This document shows, one piece after another, positions 1-8,659 of a DNA stretch of 64,000 bases; position 1 is the first letter of the stretch, and every line of letters starts with the position of its first letter. Both the position numbers and the translations under genes were made by a program. Location of the stretch: positions 13,929 through 77,928 of the forward strand of contig CAYFTG010000005.1 in assembly GCA_964346175.1 (NCBI GenBank). Direction: 5' to 3'. The notes under the pieces are model-generated. The model was not told where the DNA came from, ran no database searches, and saw only the letters and a list, made by a program, of their open reading frames with translations. This DNA is from DTU032 sp964346175. Its GTDB lineage: Bacteria; Bacillota; Clostridia; Saccharofermentanales; DTU023.

Positions 1-2
1 AA

Positions 3-242
3 ACTGTCGCAGCGGGAAGTGGTCCTGAAGCAATTATCAGAGGACAAGAGTACAAGTGTCCTGCTTGCGGTCGAGTTCTAAGCAGCACTGAGCCTTTAAT
101 CACTACGAAAAAGAAAAAGCGCTGGACTTGGCAACTTTACTGCGAACAACATGGTCAGCTTCGTTGCCAGATTAACCGCCGCCGACACGAGGGTAAGGAT
201 GTTTATCATTTCAGGCTAAGCCTGCCGTATCCGCCTCTATAA
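3..242 (+). CDS. C-terminal end of a zinc-ribbon protein (5' partial)
   Basis: An open frame enters from the left edge and stops at 240-242. The 79 visible residues contain CPAC near residue 20 and a second pair spaced C-x7-C (CEQHGQLRC), an arrangement typical of a structural zinc ribbon, in a very basic context (KKKKRW, NRRRHEG). The stop lies 15 bases before the next start, so the two genes are probably co-transcribed. I do not recognise the family. The N-terminal part, which would identify it, is outside the window. Confidence 0.55.
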   Translation, partial: TVAAGSGPEAIIRGQEYKCPACGRVLSSTEPLITTKKKKRWTWQLYCEQHGQLRCQINRRRHEGKDVYHFRLSLPYPPL

Positions 243-257
243 CGAAGGAGGAAGGGA

Positions 258-881
258 ATGCAAATGAATACAGAGTTTTTAAGCGGCATTGCCGAAGAAG
301 TAAAAACTGCTTGGCAGGAACTGATCTCAGAGGCAGAACTGAAAGCCGGAGATCTTGTAGTGCTTGGCTGCAGCAGCAGCGAAATAATCGGTGAATCTAT
401 TGGCAAGAGTTCCAGTCTCAGTGTGGGCTATACAGTGATAAAGGCCAGCAAGGAAATTCTAGATCCCCTTGGTATTGATCTCGCAGTTCAAGCATGCGAA
501 CATCTCAATCGCTCACTAGTAGTGGAGAATTCAGTAGCTGAAAAGCATAAATTGGAAACGGTATTCGTGGTCCCGGTAGCTGATGCAGGAGGATCTGCGG
601 CCACCGCAGCGTACGCACAAGCAGAGGACCCGGTCGTCGTGTCGGGGATTAAGGCAGTGGCGGGCATCGATATAGGCGACACCTTTATCGGTATGCATGT
701 AAAATCTGTGCAAATTCCTTTGCGCTTGAGCACGAAGAGAATTGGGAAAGCTCATCTCAGCGCCTTGAAGTCGCGTTTAGCGCGCATAGGTGGAGAAAGA
801 GCACAATATAAATTTGATCGGGCAGCGTACGAACGCGAGCTGGCCGACGCTTTAGAGGATGACAATAGTGCAAACGCTTAG
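258..881 (+). CDS. ywlG: YwlG / TIGR01440 family (UPF0340) protein
   Basis: The 207-residue protein matches what I know of the YwlG/UPF0340 family along its length. It has the early GDLVVLGCSSSEIIG block, the central CEHLNRSLVVE block, a glycine/alanine-rich GGSAATAAYA segment and the AGIDIGDTFIGMH signature, which are the most conserved parts of the family. Function is not established; family members are small cytosolic proteins found widely in Firmicutes. The start at 258 has a strong GGAGG site 7-8 bases upstream. The C-terminal 25 residues are acidic and extend beyond the usual ~180-residue length. Confidence 0.85.
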   Translation: MQMNTEFLSGIAEEVKTAWQELISEAELKAGDLVVLGCSSSEIIGESIGKSSSLSVGYTVIKASKEILDPLGIDLAVQACEHLNRSLVVENSVAEKHKLETVFVVPVADAGGSAATAAYAQAEDPVVVSGIKAVAGIDIGDTFIGMHVKSVQIPLRLSTKRIGKAHLSALKSRLARIGGERAQYKFDRAAYERELADALEDDNSANA

Positions 882-966
882 AAATGGCGATTGGAAAACT
901 ATTTTATTATGGAATAAAACAGCACAATCTGCTAGACTGAACTAAGCCTAAAAAGGAGGTATTGTG

Positions 967-2082
967 ATGAAAAAGACACCACTAAATGAAAGACATTTAG
1001 CCTTGAATGCTCGTATGGTTGATTACGCCGGATGGGATATGCCTGTGCAGTATGAGGGCATTGCGGAAGAGGTTAAAGCCGTAAGAGAGAAAGTCGCGAT
1101 GTTCGACGTCTCTCACATGGGAGAAGTATTAGTTAGCGGCGAGGGTAGTGGAGAGTTTCTGAACTGGCTTTTAAGCCGTGACGTCACCGGCAAACAGAAA
1201 GATCAGATCACATATGCGATTCTTTGTAATGAAGATGGCGGCACAGTAGATGATCTCTTGGTCTATGAAATGGATGACGGAACCTACATGCTGGTCGTAA
1301 ACGCTGCCAACAAAGACAAAGATGTTCAGCACATCAATGAAAGTATCGAAAAGTATCGCAAGAAATATCCTGATAGAAAAGAAGAGATCAAAGTAGTAGA
1401 CGATTCCGCTCACTATGGACAAATCGCTGTTCAAGGACCGGAAAGTCTGCAGGTGATGCTGGACTTGGCGGAGAAGCTGGGACTCGATGCAGAGCAAAAA
1501 GAACAGCTGCAGGGACTGAAGCGTTATCGTCAAATCCAGGTTGATAAAGCAGGTTTTGAGCGGAAAATGATTATTTCACGCACCGGCTATACGGGAGAAA
1601 ACGGCTATGAGATTTATCTGCCGGCTGAATTAACCGTAGAAGTATGGGATTTGCTTTTTGATTACGGTGTTCCTGCCAGCGGACTGGGCGCTCGCGACTC
1701 TCTGCGTTTAGAAGCAGGACTCCCGCTTTATGGTCATGAAATGGCTGAAGATATCACTCCGCTGGAAGGAGATATGGGTTTCTTCGTTGACTTTAAACGC
1801 GAGTTCCAGGGAGGCGAGAAAATGAAGGAGAGATCTACTCGCAAGAGAATTGCCTTAGTCAGTGAAGGCCGCGCCATACCTCGCGATGGATATCCTGTAT
1901 TCTTAAATGATGAAGAAGTTGGCGTCATTTCATCGGGCAGTTTCTCTCCCACCTTGGGCAAAGGTATCGCTTTTGCGCTGGTAGCTAAAGATTTCCCGGA
2001 AGATGCCGCTGAAGTTGAAGTTAAGGTGAGAAAGAAATTCGAAAACTTCAAGGTCATTGATGCTCCATTTGTTAAAAAATAA
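967..2082 (+). CDS. gcvT: Glycine cleavage system T protein (aminomethyltransferase)
   Basis: This is the T protein of the glycine cleavage system. It moves the methylene group from the aminomethyl-lipoyl arm of GcvH to tetrahydrofolate and releases ammonia. The N-terminal block (NERHLALNARMVDYAGWDMP), the FDVSHMGE motif and the late ARDSLRLEAGLPLYGHE block are hallmark GcvT sequences. At 371 residues it is full length. A GTG at 964 is also in frame, but ATG 967 sits 7 bases from AGGAGG whereas GTG sits only 4 away, so I prefer 967. It is the first gene of the gcvT-H-PA-PB operon. Confidence 0.96.
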   Translation: MKKTPLNERHLALNARMVDYAGWDMPVQYEGIAEEVKAVREKVAMFDVSHMGEVLVSGEGSGEFLNWLLSRDVTGKQKDQITYAILCNEDGGTVDDLLVYEMDDGTYMLVVNAANKDKDVQHINESIEKYRKKYPDRKEEIKVVDDSAHYGQIAVQGPESLQVMLDLAEKLGLDAEQKEQLQGLKRYRQIQVDKAGFERKMIISRTGYTGENGYEIYLPAELTVEVWDLLFDYGVPASGLGARDSLRLEAGLPLYGHEMAEDITPLEGDMGFFVDFKREFQGGEKMKERSTRKRIALVSEGRAIPRDGYPVFLNDEEVGVISSGSFSPTLGKGIAFALVAKDFPEDAAEVEVKVRKKFENFKVIDAPFVKK

Positions 2083-2115
2083 AATAGATAGAATTAGAGA
2101 AAGGTAAAAGAAAGT

Positions 2116-2505
2116 ATGACCACTGTAAAAGAAAATCTTCGTTACGCAAAGACTCATGAATGGGTAGAAGTAGAAGGCAATATCGCCACAATCGGAATTA
2201 CCGATTATGCTCAGGATCAATTGGGTGATCTGGTTTATGCAGAAGCAGAACCCGTCGATACAGAAGTTGATCTGGGAGACTTAATCGGCAGCGTCGAGTC
2301 AGTTAAAATGGCTTCCGACCTTTATGCCCCTGTAGCCGGCACAATAATCGAAGCCAACGAATCGATTGAAGACGAACCGGAACAAATCAATGAGGATGCT
2401 TTCGGCACCTGGTTTGTGAAAATTGAATTGTCCGATCCTTCACAAGTAGACGATTTGATGGATGCCGCAGCTTACGAAAAGTTCTGTGAGGAGGAGTCTG
2501 CATGA
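2116..2505 (+). CDS. gcvH: Glycine cleavage system H protein (lipoyl carrier)
   Basis: The H protein shuttles the aminomethyl group between GcvP, GcvT and the lipoamide dehydrogenase. The 129-residue protein starts with the typical YAKTHEWVE block, and the lipoylation site is Lys64 in ESVKMASDLYAP. The frame ends in an ATGA overlap with gcvPA (start 2502), which implies translational coupling. No lipoamide dehydrogenase (gcvL) gene is present in this operon, so the L protein must be encoded elsewhere. Confidence 0.96.
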   Translation: MTTVKENLRYAKTHEWVEVEGNIATIGITDYAQDQLGDLVYAEAEPVDTEVDLGDLIGSVESVKMASDLYAPVAGTIIEANESIEDEPEQINEDAFGTWFVKIELSDPSQVDDLMDAAAYEKFCEEESA

Positions 2506-3839
2506 CAGCTTATCTTCCCATGGATCGGGAAGAACGTCGCGAAATGCTCGCTTCGGTCGGTGTAGATTTAGACCACCTTTTTGACTCGATCCAAGAGTCC
2601 CAACGATTGAAGAAAACAGATTTCGAAGGATTGCCTGCTAAAGGTTTATCTGAATTCGAAGTTGTTGAACGTCTCAAGGCACTGGCAGATTTGAATGAAC
2701 GTACTGATAACTTTGACTCCTATTTGGGAGCGGGTTTTTATGATCATTATCAGCCGGCTGCTGTGAAACATTTAATCAGTAGAACTGAGTATCTTACAGC
2801 CTATACACCTTATCAGGCGGAGATATCTCAAGGCACTTTACAGGCAATTTTCGAGTGGCAGAGCTATATCTGCCGTCTCACCGGCATGGATGTCTCCAAC
2901 GCTTCCATGTACGATGGCGCTTCAGCAGCAGCGGAAGCCGCACTAATGGCCTGCCGTGACAAGCGTCTCTATAAAGTCTTTGTGTCAGAAGGTTTGCATC
3001 CTGAATACATAGATACAATCCAGACATATTGTCATGCAGCTGACGTTGAAGTTGTACTAGGCGCTCTGGATGAAGATGGCCGGACTGCGGATTTTCCCGA
3101 TGAAAAGGGCTATGCCTGTTTTATGGTGCAGAGCCCGAATTTCTACGGTGTCGTAGAAGATCTCTCACTTGTAGTTGAGAAGGCTCATGCAGTAGGCGCT
3201 CTTGCAACCGCCTCTTGCGATCTGGTCAGCTTGGCTTTGTTACAGAGGCCAGGAGATAAAGGCGTCGATATCGTTACCGGAGAAGCTCAGGCTTTGGGTA
3301 TCCCGATGACATTCGGCGGTCCCGGCGTAGGCTATATGGCGGTTACGCAAAAACTCTTGCGCAAAATGCCCGGTCGTATTGCCGGTGAAACTGTTGATCG
3401 CGACGGCAAAACCAGCTACGTTCTGACCATTCAGGCTCGTGAGCAGCATATTCGCCGTGAACGCGCTACTTCAAACATCTGTACATCCCAGGCACTGATG
3501 GCCACATCAGCTACGATCTGGCTGGCGCTTATGGGAGCGTCCGGTCTGAGAGATGTAGCTGAGCAATCAGCAGCTAAGGCAATATACTTGCAGGAAAAAC
3601 TAGTGGCTAGCGGATTATTCGAAAAGGTTTATGACGCTGCAGTTTTCCGCGAGTTTGCTGTCAAACCAACCGGTGATCTTGACCTCAATAAATTGAATCA
3701 GGATTTACTGGAAGAAAAGATTTTCGGTGGTCTCGTCGTAGACGACACAATGTGGCTCTTGGCGGTCACTGAAAAGAAATCAAAGCAGGCCATGGACAAG
3801 TTCGTTGATACCGTCGTCCGTCTGGCTGATTCACAGTAA
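2502..3839 (+). CDS. gcvPA: Glycine dehydrogenase (decarboxylating) subunit 1
   Basis: N-terminal half of the split P protein, the PLP-dependent enzyme that decarboxylates glycine. The 445-residue length fits the subunit 1 family. The QAEISQGTLQAIFEWQ block, the MDVSNASMYDGASA block and the GGPGVGYMAV region are characteristic. Its start overlaps gcvH by four bases, and gcvPB follows after 15 bases. The split into PA and PB is usual in Firmicutes, Thermotogae and Archaea, in contrast to the single ~950-residue GcvP of Proteobacteria. Confidence 0.96.
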   Translation: MTAYLPMDREERREMLASVGVDLDHLFDSIQESQRLKKTDFEGLPAKGLSEFEVVERLKALADLNERTDNFDSYLGAGFYDHYQPAAVKHLISRTEYLTAYTPYQAEISQGTLQAIFEWQSYICRLTGMDVSNASMYDGASAAAEAALMACRDKRLYKVFVSEGLHPEYIDTIQTYCHAADVEVVLGALDEDGRTADFPDEKGYACFMVQSPNFYGVVEDLSLVVEKAHAVGALATASCDLVSLALLQRPGDKGVDIVTGEAQALGIPMTFGGPGVGYMAVTQKLLRKMPGRIAGETVDRDGKTSYVLTIQAREQHIRRERATSNICTSQALMATSATIWLALMGASGLRDVAEQSAAKAIYLQEKLVASGLFEKVYDAAVFREFAVKPTGDLDLNKLNQDLLEEKIFGGLVVDDTMWLLAVTEKKSKQAMDKFVDTVVRLADSQ

Positions 3840-3854
3840 GAGAGGAGGAATAAT

Positions 3855-5309
3855 ATGACAATGCTAAAAGATACCCCATTGATTTTTACAATCGGATCTG
3901 ATTCTTATGAAAGCAGTTTCATCCGTCCTCTTGATGTTGAGATGCCGGATCTGGCTGCTTATTACGGCGAAAACTATCGTGCTGAGATGCCCGATATACC
4001 AAACGTAGATGAAATTTCTGCGATTCGCCATTTTACTAACATGTCGAACAAAAATTTCAGCGTTGAAATCGGAACCTACCCACTTGGTTCCTGTACGATG
4101 AAATACAACCCGAAGGTGAACGAAGACATGGCAGCCTTGCCGGGTTTTGCCAATGTTCATCCTTATCAACCATGTGAGACGGTTCAAGGAAGCTTAGAGC
4201 TTCTCTATGATTTAGAGCAGAAGCTGAATGACCTGACAGGTATGGATGCTTACACTTTCCAACCTGCCGCCGGAGCACACGGTGAACTGGCAGGTATTCT
4301 GCTGATCAAAGCCTACCACGAGGAGAGAGGTGACACTAAGCGTGACACCATCATCGTCCCGGATGCTGCGCACGGCACTAACCCCGCAACAGCTGCAATG
4401 GCAGGCTATAAGGTCAGAGAAGTTAAATCAAACGAACACGGATTAGTCGATTTGGACTCACTGGCAGAAGTGATGGGTGATGACGTCGCAGGTCTCATGC
4501 TGACCAACCCGAATACCTTAGGTCTCTTTGACTGTAACATTGACGAAATTACCAAAATGGTTCATGACTGCGGTGGCCTCTGCTATTACGACGGCGCCAA
4601 CCTTAACGCTATTATGATGCACGCTCGTCCCGGCGACATGGGTTTTGACTGCGTTCACCTGAACGTACATAAAAGCTTATCCACACCTCACGGTGGCGGT
4701 GGTCCCGGAGCAGGTCCTGTAGGATGCAAAGATTTCTTGAAAAAGTATCTGCCGCGTCCGGTTGTGGTCAAGGAAGAAGATGGTTTCACCTTAGACTATG
4801 ACATGCCTCACAGCATTGGTAAACTGCGTTCATTCGTCGGCTCTTTTGGAGTCTTGATCCGTACTTATGCTTACGTACTCCGTAACGGCGCCGAAGGACT
4901 GCAACAAGTATCAGAGGGTGCAGTCGCTAACGCTCGCTATATTATGGAGCGGGTCAAGGAATATTATGATCTGCCTTTCGACGAGCCTTGCATGCATGAG
5001 TTTGTCATCACAAGTGCTTGGCAGAAAGAAAAATACGGTATTAATACAAACGACATTGCTAAGCGACTGATTGACTACGGTTTCCATCCACCTACTGTTT
5101 ACTTCCCCATGGTTGTAAACGAGGCCATGATGGTTGAACCTACGGAGACAGAAACCTGGCGCGATCTGGATGCACTGGCTCAAGCCTTCATCGACATCGC
5201 TAAAGAATGTGAAACCAATCCCGAGCTGGTCAAGGGTGCACCGCACGGTACCCCGATAGCTCGACCGGACGAAACACGTGCAGCGAAAGAGCAAATTTTG
5301 AAGCGCTAA
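3855..5309 (+). CDS. gcvPB: Glycine dehydrogenase (decarboxylating) subunit 2
   Basis: C-terminal half of the split P protein, carrying the PLP site. The cofactor lysine is predicted to be Lys273 in the HLNVHKSLSTPHGGGGPG segment, and the glycine-rich loop following it is intact. The IGTYPLGSCTMKYNPK block near residues 72-87 is a family signature. Start at 3855 has AGGAGG seven bases upstream; a second in-frame ATG at 3861 is less well spaced. A strong hairpin terminator follows at 5338-5371, ending the operon. Confidence 0.96.
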   Translation: MTMLKDTPLIFTIGSDSYESSFIRPLDVEMPDLAAYYGENYRAEMPDIPNVDEISAIRHFTNMSNKNFSVEIGTYPLGSCTMKYNPKVNEDMAALPGFANVHPYQPCETVQGSLELLYDLEQKLNDLTGMDAYTFQPAAGAHGELAGILLIKAYHEERGDTKRDTIIVPDAAHGTNPATAAMAGYKVREVKSNEHGLVDLDSLAEVMGDDVAGLMLTNPNTLGLFDCNIDEITKMVHDCGGLCYYDGANLNAIMMHARPGDMGFDCVHLNVHKSLSTPHGGGGPGAGPVGCKDFLKKYLPRPVVVKEEDGFTLDYDMPHSIGKLRSFVGSFGVLIRTYAYVLRNGAEGLQQVSEGAVANARYIMERVKEYYDLPFDEPCMHEFVITSAWQKEKYGINTNDIAKRLIDYGFHPPTVYFPMVVNEAMMVEPTETETWRDLDALAQAFIDIAKECETNPELVKGAPHGTPIARPDETRAAKEQILKR

Positions 5310-5337
5310 ATAGTCCGAAAAACTGTTTTTAGTAATC

Positions 5338-5371
5338 GAAGGGGGTAATTATGTATTACCTCCTTCTTTTT
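5338..5371 (+). terminator. Rho-independent terminator of the gcv operon
   Basis: A 12-bp stem (GAAGGGGGTAAT paired with ATTACCTCCTTC, one G-T wobble) with a 5-base loop is followed by five T. It lies 29 bases after the gcvPB stop codon. Confidence 0.9.
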
Positions 5372-5428
5372 GGAAGATTTTTGTGTCATCTGACCTTTCC
5401 TCGAATTATAACTGTGATAATATATTCA

Positions 5429-5457
5429 TTGCTGATTAGCCTCTCAAAGGCTATAAT
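5429..5457 (+). promoter_or_regulatory. Probable sigma-A promoter of gap
   Basis: TTGCTG (5429-5434) and a consensus TATAAT (5452-5457) are separated by 17 bases. The promoter lies between the gcv terminator and the GAPDH gene and would give a leader of about 55 bases. Confidence 0.6.
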
Positions 5458-5517
5458 GCTTTCTTGGTAGATAGAAAAGAATAGAAAAGTATTTGGAAAA
5501 TAGAAAGGACTTAAATT

Positions 5518-6591
5518 ATGGCAATTAAAGTCGCAATTAATGGATTTGGACGTATTGGACGTCTGGTGTACCGTGGCATGATCGAGGCAGGTATCCTCGG
5601 TGATAAGGTAGATGTAGTAGCAGTTACCGATATGGCCACAGACGCTGATTATTTCGTGTACCAACTGAAATATGACTCAACACAAGGACGCTTCTTTGGG
5701 GATTTGACAACCGAGAAATCTGATCCTTCATTGGAAGCTAACGACGTGATAGTTGTTGATGGCAAGCACAAGACCCGTGTTATTCAAGCTGAAAGAAACC
5801 CCGCAGATCTTCCTTGGAAAGAACTCGGAGTAGAATACGTTATCGAGGCTACAGGCCTCTTTACCAGTCGCGATGCAGCTCAAGGTCACATCGACGCCGG
5901 CGCCAGAAAAGTTGTTATCACAGCTCCTGGTAAGGGTGGTGTTAAGACTTTCGTCATGGGCGTTAACCAGGAAGATTATAATCCTGCGGAAGATCATATC
6001 GTCTCTAACGCTTCGTGTACCACTAACTGTCTCGCACCTATCGTTTATGTCCTTTTGAAGGAAGGTATCGGTATTGAAAAGGGCCTAATGACTACTATTC
6101 ATGCCTATACAGCTACTCAGAAGTTGGTTGACGGACCTTCTGCGAAAGATTATCGTAATGGCCGCGCAGCAGCCATCAATATTATTCCGGCTTCAACCGG
6201 TGCAGCCAAAGCAGTGGGCGAAGTCTTGCCTGACGTTAAAGGCATCCTGACCGGCATGGCTTTCCGTGTGCCGATCGCAACCGGATCAGTAATCGATCTC
6301 ACCTTTACAGCTAAGCGTGACACTTCTATCGAAGAAATTGACAGCTTGATGAAGAAAGCATCCGAAACTTACCTCAAGAACACATTATCTTATGTGGATG
6401 AGCCCATCGTTTCCACCGATGTAATTCATGATGCACATGGTTCGCTTTATGATTCACAAGCCACTTTAGGCAATAACCTGCCTGATGAGAAGCGTTTCTT
6501 TAAGATCATCAGCTGGTATGACAACGAGTGGGGCTATTCCATGCTTATTGTTGACCTACTACTCTACATGCTCGAACAGGATCAAGCGTAA
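5518..6591 (+). CDS. gap: Glyceraldehyde-3-phosphate dehydrogenase, type I
   Basis: Glycolytic/gluconeogenic enzyme oxidising glyceraldehyde-3-phosphate to 1,3-bisphosphoglycerate with NAD+. The NAD-binding INGFGRIGR motif is at the N-terminus and the catalytic cysteine is Cys167 in SNASCTTNCLAP. At 357 residues it is about 20 longer than common Firmicute GAPDH. The extra residues lie in the N-terminal domain, around DMATDADYFVYQLKYDS and the RNPADLPW segment. These features, with ATLGNNLPDEKRFFKI near the C-terminus, are ones I associate with the GapC/glycosomal GAPDH lineage. The gene has its own promoter and terminator and stands alone, without pgk or tpiA. Confidence 0.96.
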   Translation: MAIKVAINGFGRIGRLVYRGMIEAGILGDKVDVVAVTDMATDADYFVYQLKYDSTQGRFFGDLTTEKSDPSLEANDVIVVDGKHKTRVIQAERNPADLPWKELGVEYVIEATGLFTSRDAAQGHIDAGARKVVITAPGKGGVKTFVMGVNQEDYNPAEDHIVSNASCTTNCLAPIVYVLLKEGIGIEKGLMTTIHAYTATQKLVDGPSAKDYRNGRAAAINIIPASTGAAKAVGEVLPDVKGILTGMAFRVPIATGSVIDLTFTAKRDTSIEEIDSLMKKASETYLKNTLSYVDEPIVSTDVIHDAHGSLYDSQATLGNNLPDEKRFFKIISWYDNEWGYSMLIVDLLLYMLEQDQA

Positions 6592-6621
6592 GTAGGATAG
6601 AAGATTAATTCATCTTATCTA

Positions 6622-6657
6622 AGACATAGCCACAATTGAGTGGCTATGTCTTTTTTT
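6622..6657 (+). terminator. Rho-independent terminator of gap
   Basis: A perfect 12-bp stem (AGACATAGCCAC / GTGGCTATGTCT) with a 6-base loop is followed by seven T. Confidence 0.95.
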
Positions 6658-6782
6658 GTGTGAAGGCATGGGAACTGCGGCTCAGCATCGTAATATCTTA
6701 TTTGTCGAGATCTCTAATTTTGAGTCATACATCACAACTCTTTATGCGAATAGTATAATATACTTTAATAAGTATCAGCTTT

Positions 6783-6799
6783 CGGCTATTTTATAGCCG
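6783..6799 (+). repeat. Short inverted repeat just before the RBS of the zinc-ribbon gene
   Basis: CGGCTAT and ATAGCCG are separated by TTT, a perfect 7-bp hairpin ending five bases before AAAGGAGG. A TATAAT is present at 6754-6759 but with only a weak -35. The hairpin would lie in the leader next to the ribosome binding site and may tune stability or translation; no known riboswitch class is recognisable. Confidence 0.45.
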
Positions 6800-6817
6800 G
6801 CAAAAAGGAGGCTTAAG

Positions 6818-7255
6818 ATGAGATGTGAGAGTTGCGGTGAAGTCTTAGCGGACGGCACCAGATATTGTACGAATTGCGGAGCTGAAGTGAGTCCTATTGC
6901 AGAACAGGGAGAGGGCCCGAGTGGTCAATATAACTATCCTCCTCAGCAGCAGTATTATCCTCAGCCGGTAATGGATGCACCCCTAACTGTGGGTCAATAT
7001 ATCGGCATGTTTTTGCTAATGCTGATTCCTCTTGTTAATTTAATTCTGTTGTTGGTATGGGCCTTTAATAGTTCCGGCAACATTAACCGCAGGAACTTTG
7101 CTCGTGCAGCACTGATTATGATGTTGATCGGAATAGCAATATCGATCCTATTGACCATCGCCTTTGGTTCTCTGTTCTTTGCCTTTCGGCGTGGTAATTT
7201 CCCTTGGGATAACGGTGGCAATTGGTGGGAAGGCATGATGCAATTCATGGGCTAA
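6818..7255 (+). CDS. Zinc-ribbon membrane protein
   Basis: The N-terminus carries a two-knuckle zinc ribbon (CESC at residues 3-6 and CTNC at 17-20), as in many Firmicute zinc_ribbon_2 proteins. A Pro/Gln/Tyr-rich linker follows, then two hydrophobic segments at roughly residues 60-80 and 100-125 and a Trp/Gly-rich tail. The ribbon would be cytosolic. The role is unknown. AAAGGAGG lies six bases upstream of the start. The gene is monocistronic, ending in a terminator. Confidence 0.75.
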   Translation: MRCESCGEVLADGTRYCTNCGAEVSPIAEQGEGPSGQYNYPPQQQYYPQPVMDAPLTVGQYIGMFLLMLIPLVNLILLLVWAFNSSGNINRRNFARAALIMMLIGIAISILLTIAFGSLFFAFRRGNFPWDNGGNWWEGMMQFMG

Positions 7256-7261
7256 TATGTG

Positions 7262-7298
7262 AGCGCTCACCCGGGATAGGATGAGCGCTTTATTTTTT
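7262..7298 (+). terminator. Terminator of the zinc-ribbon gene
   Basis: AGCGCTCA pairs with TGAGCGCT across a 12-base loop and is followed by TTTATTTTTT. The reverse strand has no T tract, so it serves the plus-strand gene rather than the converging GtrA fragment. Confidence 0.75.
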
Positions 7299-7299
7299 A

Positions 7300-7629
7300 C
7301 TATTCAGCTTTAGCCGCTTTTTCTTGAGCTAATTTGTTTGTGTTTTCAGTTCCGCGGAAAACTACAAACTTCCACCAGAGGAACTCTCCGACGAAGTTTA
7401 GAAGCATGGTCGGGATTTTTATTAAATAGTCATTGACATTGTTGTTGGAAGCCATCTGACCCAGCCACGCCGTTAGCGGAATAAACGCTACGTAAAATAG
7501 TGCTACTTTAATCATGGCGATGGGAACGTTGTTGGCTGACTTGAATGTGTAGCGACGATTCAGTGTGAAATTCCATAGGACCGATAAGACGATCGAAATA
7601 ACATGTTTGAAGCTGAGTGCGGATATCAT
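7300..7629 (-). CDS. GtrA-like membrane protein, N-terminus missing
   Basis: The 109 residues carry the GtrA signature (SVLWNFTLNRRYTF) and three hydrophobic segments, matching the second to fourth helices of GtrA-type proteins, which are thought to be involved in polyprenyl-linked sugar transport. The first helix (about 35-40 residues) is absent: upstream of codon 1 there is a TGA four codons back, and no ribosome binding site is visible. The 5' end overlaps the start of the divergent aldolase gene. A complete GtrA paralogue is present at 19589-20080. This is therefore a 5'-truncated gene, through deletion or a wrong assembly join. Confidence 0.65.
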   Translation of the reverse strand: MISALSFKHVISIVLSVLWNFTLNRRYTFKSANNVPIAMIKVALFYVAFIPLTAWLGQMASNNNVNDYLIKIPTMLLNFVGEFLWWKFVVFRGTENTNKLAQEKAAKAE

Positions 7630-8590
7630 CGATTTGGCTCACAAGCTGCTTGCTCAAGGGTTAGTCGTCCGCACCTGGGGGAACTTCAGCAGCCGCTTGG
7701 ATGCCGACAGTTTTCTCATTACTCCCAGCGGCAAAGCGTACACGAGACTAAAGCCCGAAGACCAGGTAAAAATCAATTTTTCGCCCGACGCAACAGAAAT
7801 CGCCAGCCCCGGCAAACCCTCTTCCGAGATGCCCATGCATGCGATTGTTTATAGGCTTTTTCCGGAAGTCAATTATGTGGTTCATACGCATCAGATCTTT
7901 GCCTCGGCCCTGTCACTTTATGGCAGCCCTTTTCCCGTGAGTGACAAGTACGCTCCGGGGCTGGGAGGGGAGACGTTGCCGCTCTCGGGCTATGCCTTGC
8001 CGGGAACTTCTAAATTGCATCGGAATATGCAGAGCACACTAGAGCAAAGCAGAAGCAAGTGCATTCTGATGGAAAGGCATGGCGCTCTGGTATTGGCGGT
8101 CAGTAAAGAAGAGGCAATAACTAGGGCTGCATTGCTGGAAGAATTCGCCCGTGAAAAATTTGCGGAGCTCAGCGGCAAAGAAGCTCTCAACCGCAGCTCC
8201 ATTTCTCATAACGAGAGCGAAGAACAGCTAACACAGACGGCCGGCAGACGAGGCAAGGAAGAGGTCTGCGTGCAGTCGCGTGATCCTTTAGTGCAAGATT
8301 TTCTGAGAAGTGGTTTACACCCCTATCTAGATGATTTTGCGCAGATCTGCGGACCTGCGATCAGCGACAAACGCGGACGAAACAGTGTGGTCTTTGCTCC
8401 TGAAGAAAACTGCGCTCTCTGCTTTGGTAGCGACGAGCTCGACGCCTATAGTGTGCGCGCTGTCCTGGAGAAAAACGCACGCGCAGCGCATATAGCCCAA
8501 ATAAGCCAACAAAAACCTATCGTCAGATGGGAATCAGTTTTGATGCGCTTTGTCTATCAAAAGAAATATTCCAAAAAGGCTGAAGGATAG
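7607..8590 (+). CDS. Class II aldolase/adducin family protein, two-domain form
   Basis: The N-terminal ~200 residues are a class II (zinc) aldolase/adducin domain of the L-fuculose-phosphate aldolase type. The GNFSSRLD glycine motif, the substrate phosphate loop (ITPSGKAY), the zinc pair HTH in VVHTHQIFAS and the third zinc ligand in MERHGALVL are all visible. About 100 further residues (DPLVQDFLRSGLHPYLDDF onward) form a second region of unknown role. The substrate cannot be told. The start is uncertain: the frame is open back to a GTG at 7565, the domain begins near the TTG at 7607, and neither has a ribosome binding site. The 5' end collides with the truncated GtrA gene. Confidence 0.8.
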   Translation: MKLSADIIDLAHKLLAQGLVVRTWGNFSSRLDADSFLITPSGKAYTRLKPEDQVKINFSPDATEIASPGKPSSEMPMHAIVYRLFPEVNYVVHTHQIFASALSLYGSPFPVSDKYAPGLGGETLPLSGYALPGTSKLHRNMQSTLEQSRSKCILMERHGALVLAVSKEEAITRAALLEEFAREKFAELSGKEALNRSSISHNESEEQLTQTAGRRGKEEVCVQSRDPLVQDFLRSGLHPYLDDFAQICGPAISDKRGRNSVVFAPEENCALCFGSDELDAYSVRAVLEKNARAAHIAQISQQKPIVRWESVLMRFVYQKKYSKKAEG

Positions 8591-8601
8591 GCCCTTAGAC
8601 C

Positions 8602-8637
8602 AAAAATGGCTTTCTCAAAGCGAGAAAGCCATTTTTT
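8602..8637. terminator. Bidirectional terminator between aldolase and OPT genes
   Basis: A 15-bp stem (AAAAATGGCTTTCTC / GAGAAAGCCATTTTT) with a 5-base loop has an A run on the left and a T run on the right. It can therefore stop both the plus-strand aldolase and the converging minus-strand transporter transcript. Confidence 0.9.
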
Positions 8638-8659
8638 AAGCTCAAGTTCAGATAATGCA

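Noticed and set aside
882..966. Glycine riboswitch before gcvT
   Set aside because: Only 85 bases separate gcvT from the upstream gene, and no tandem glycine aptamer pattern is visible.
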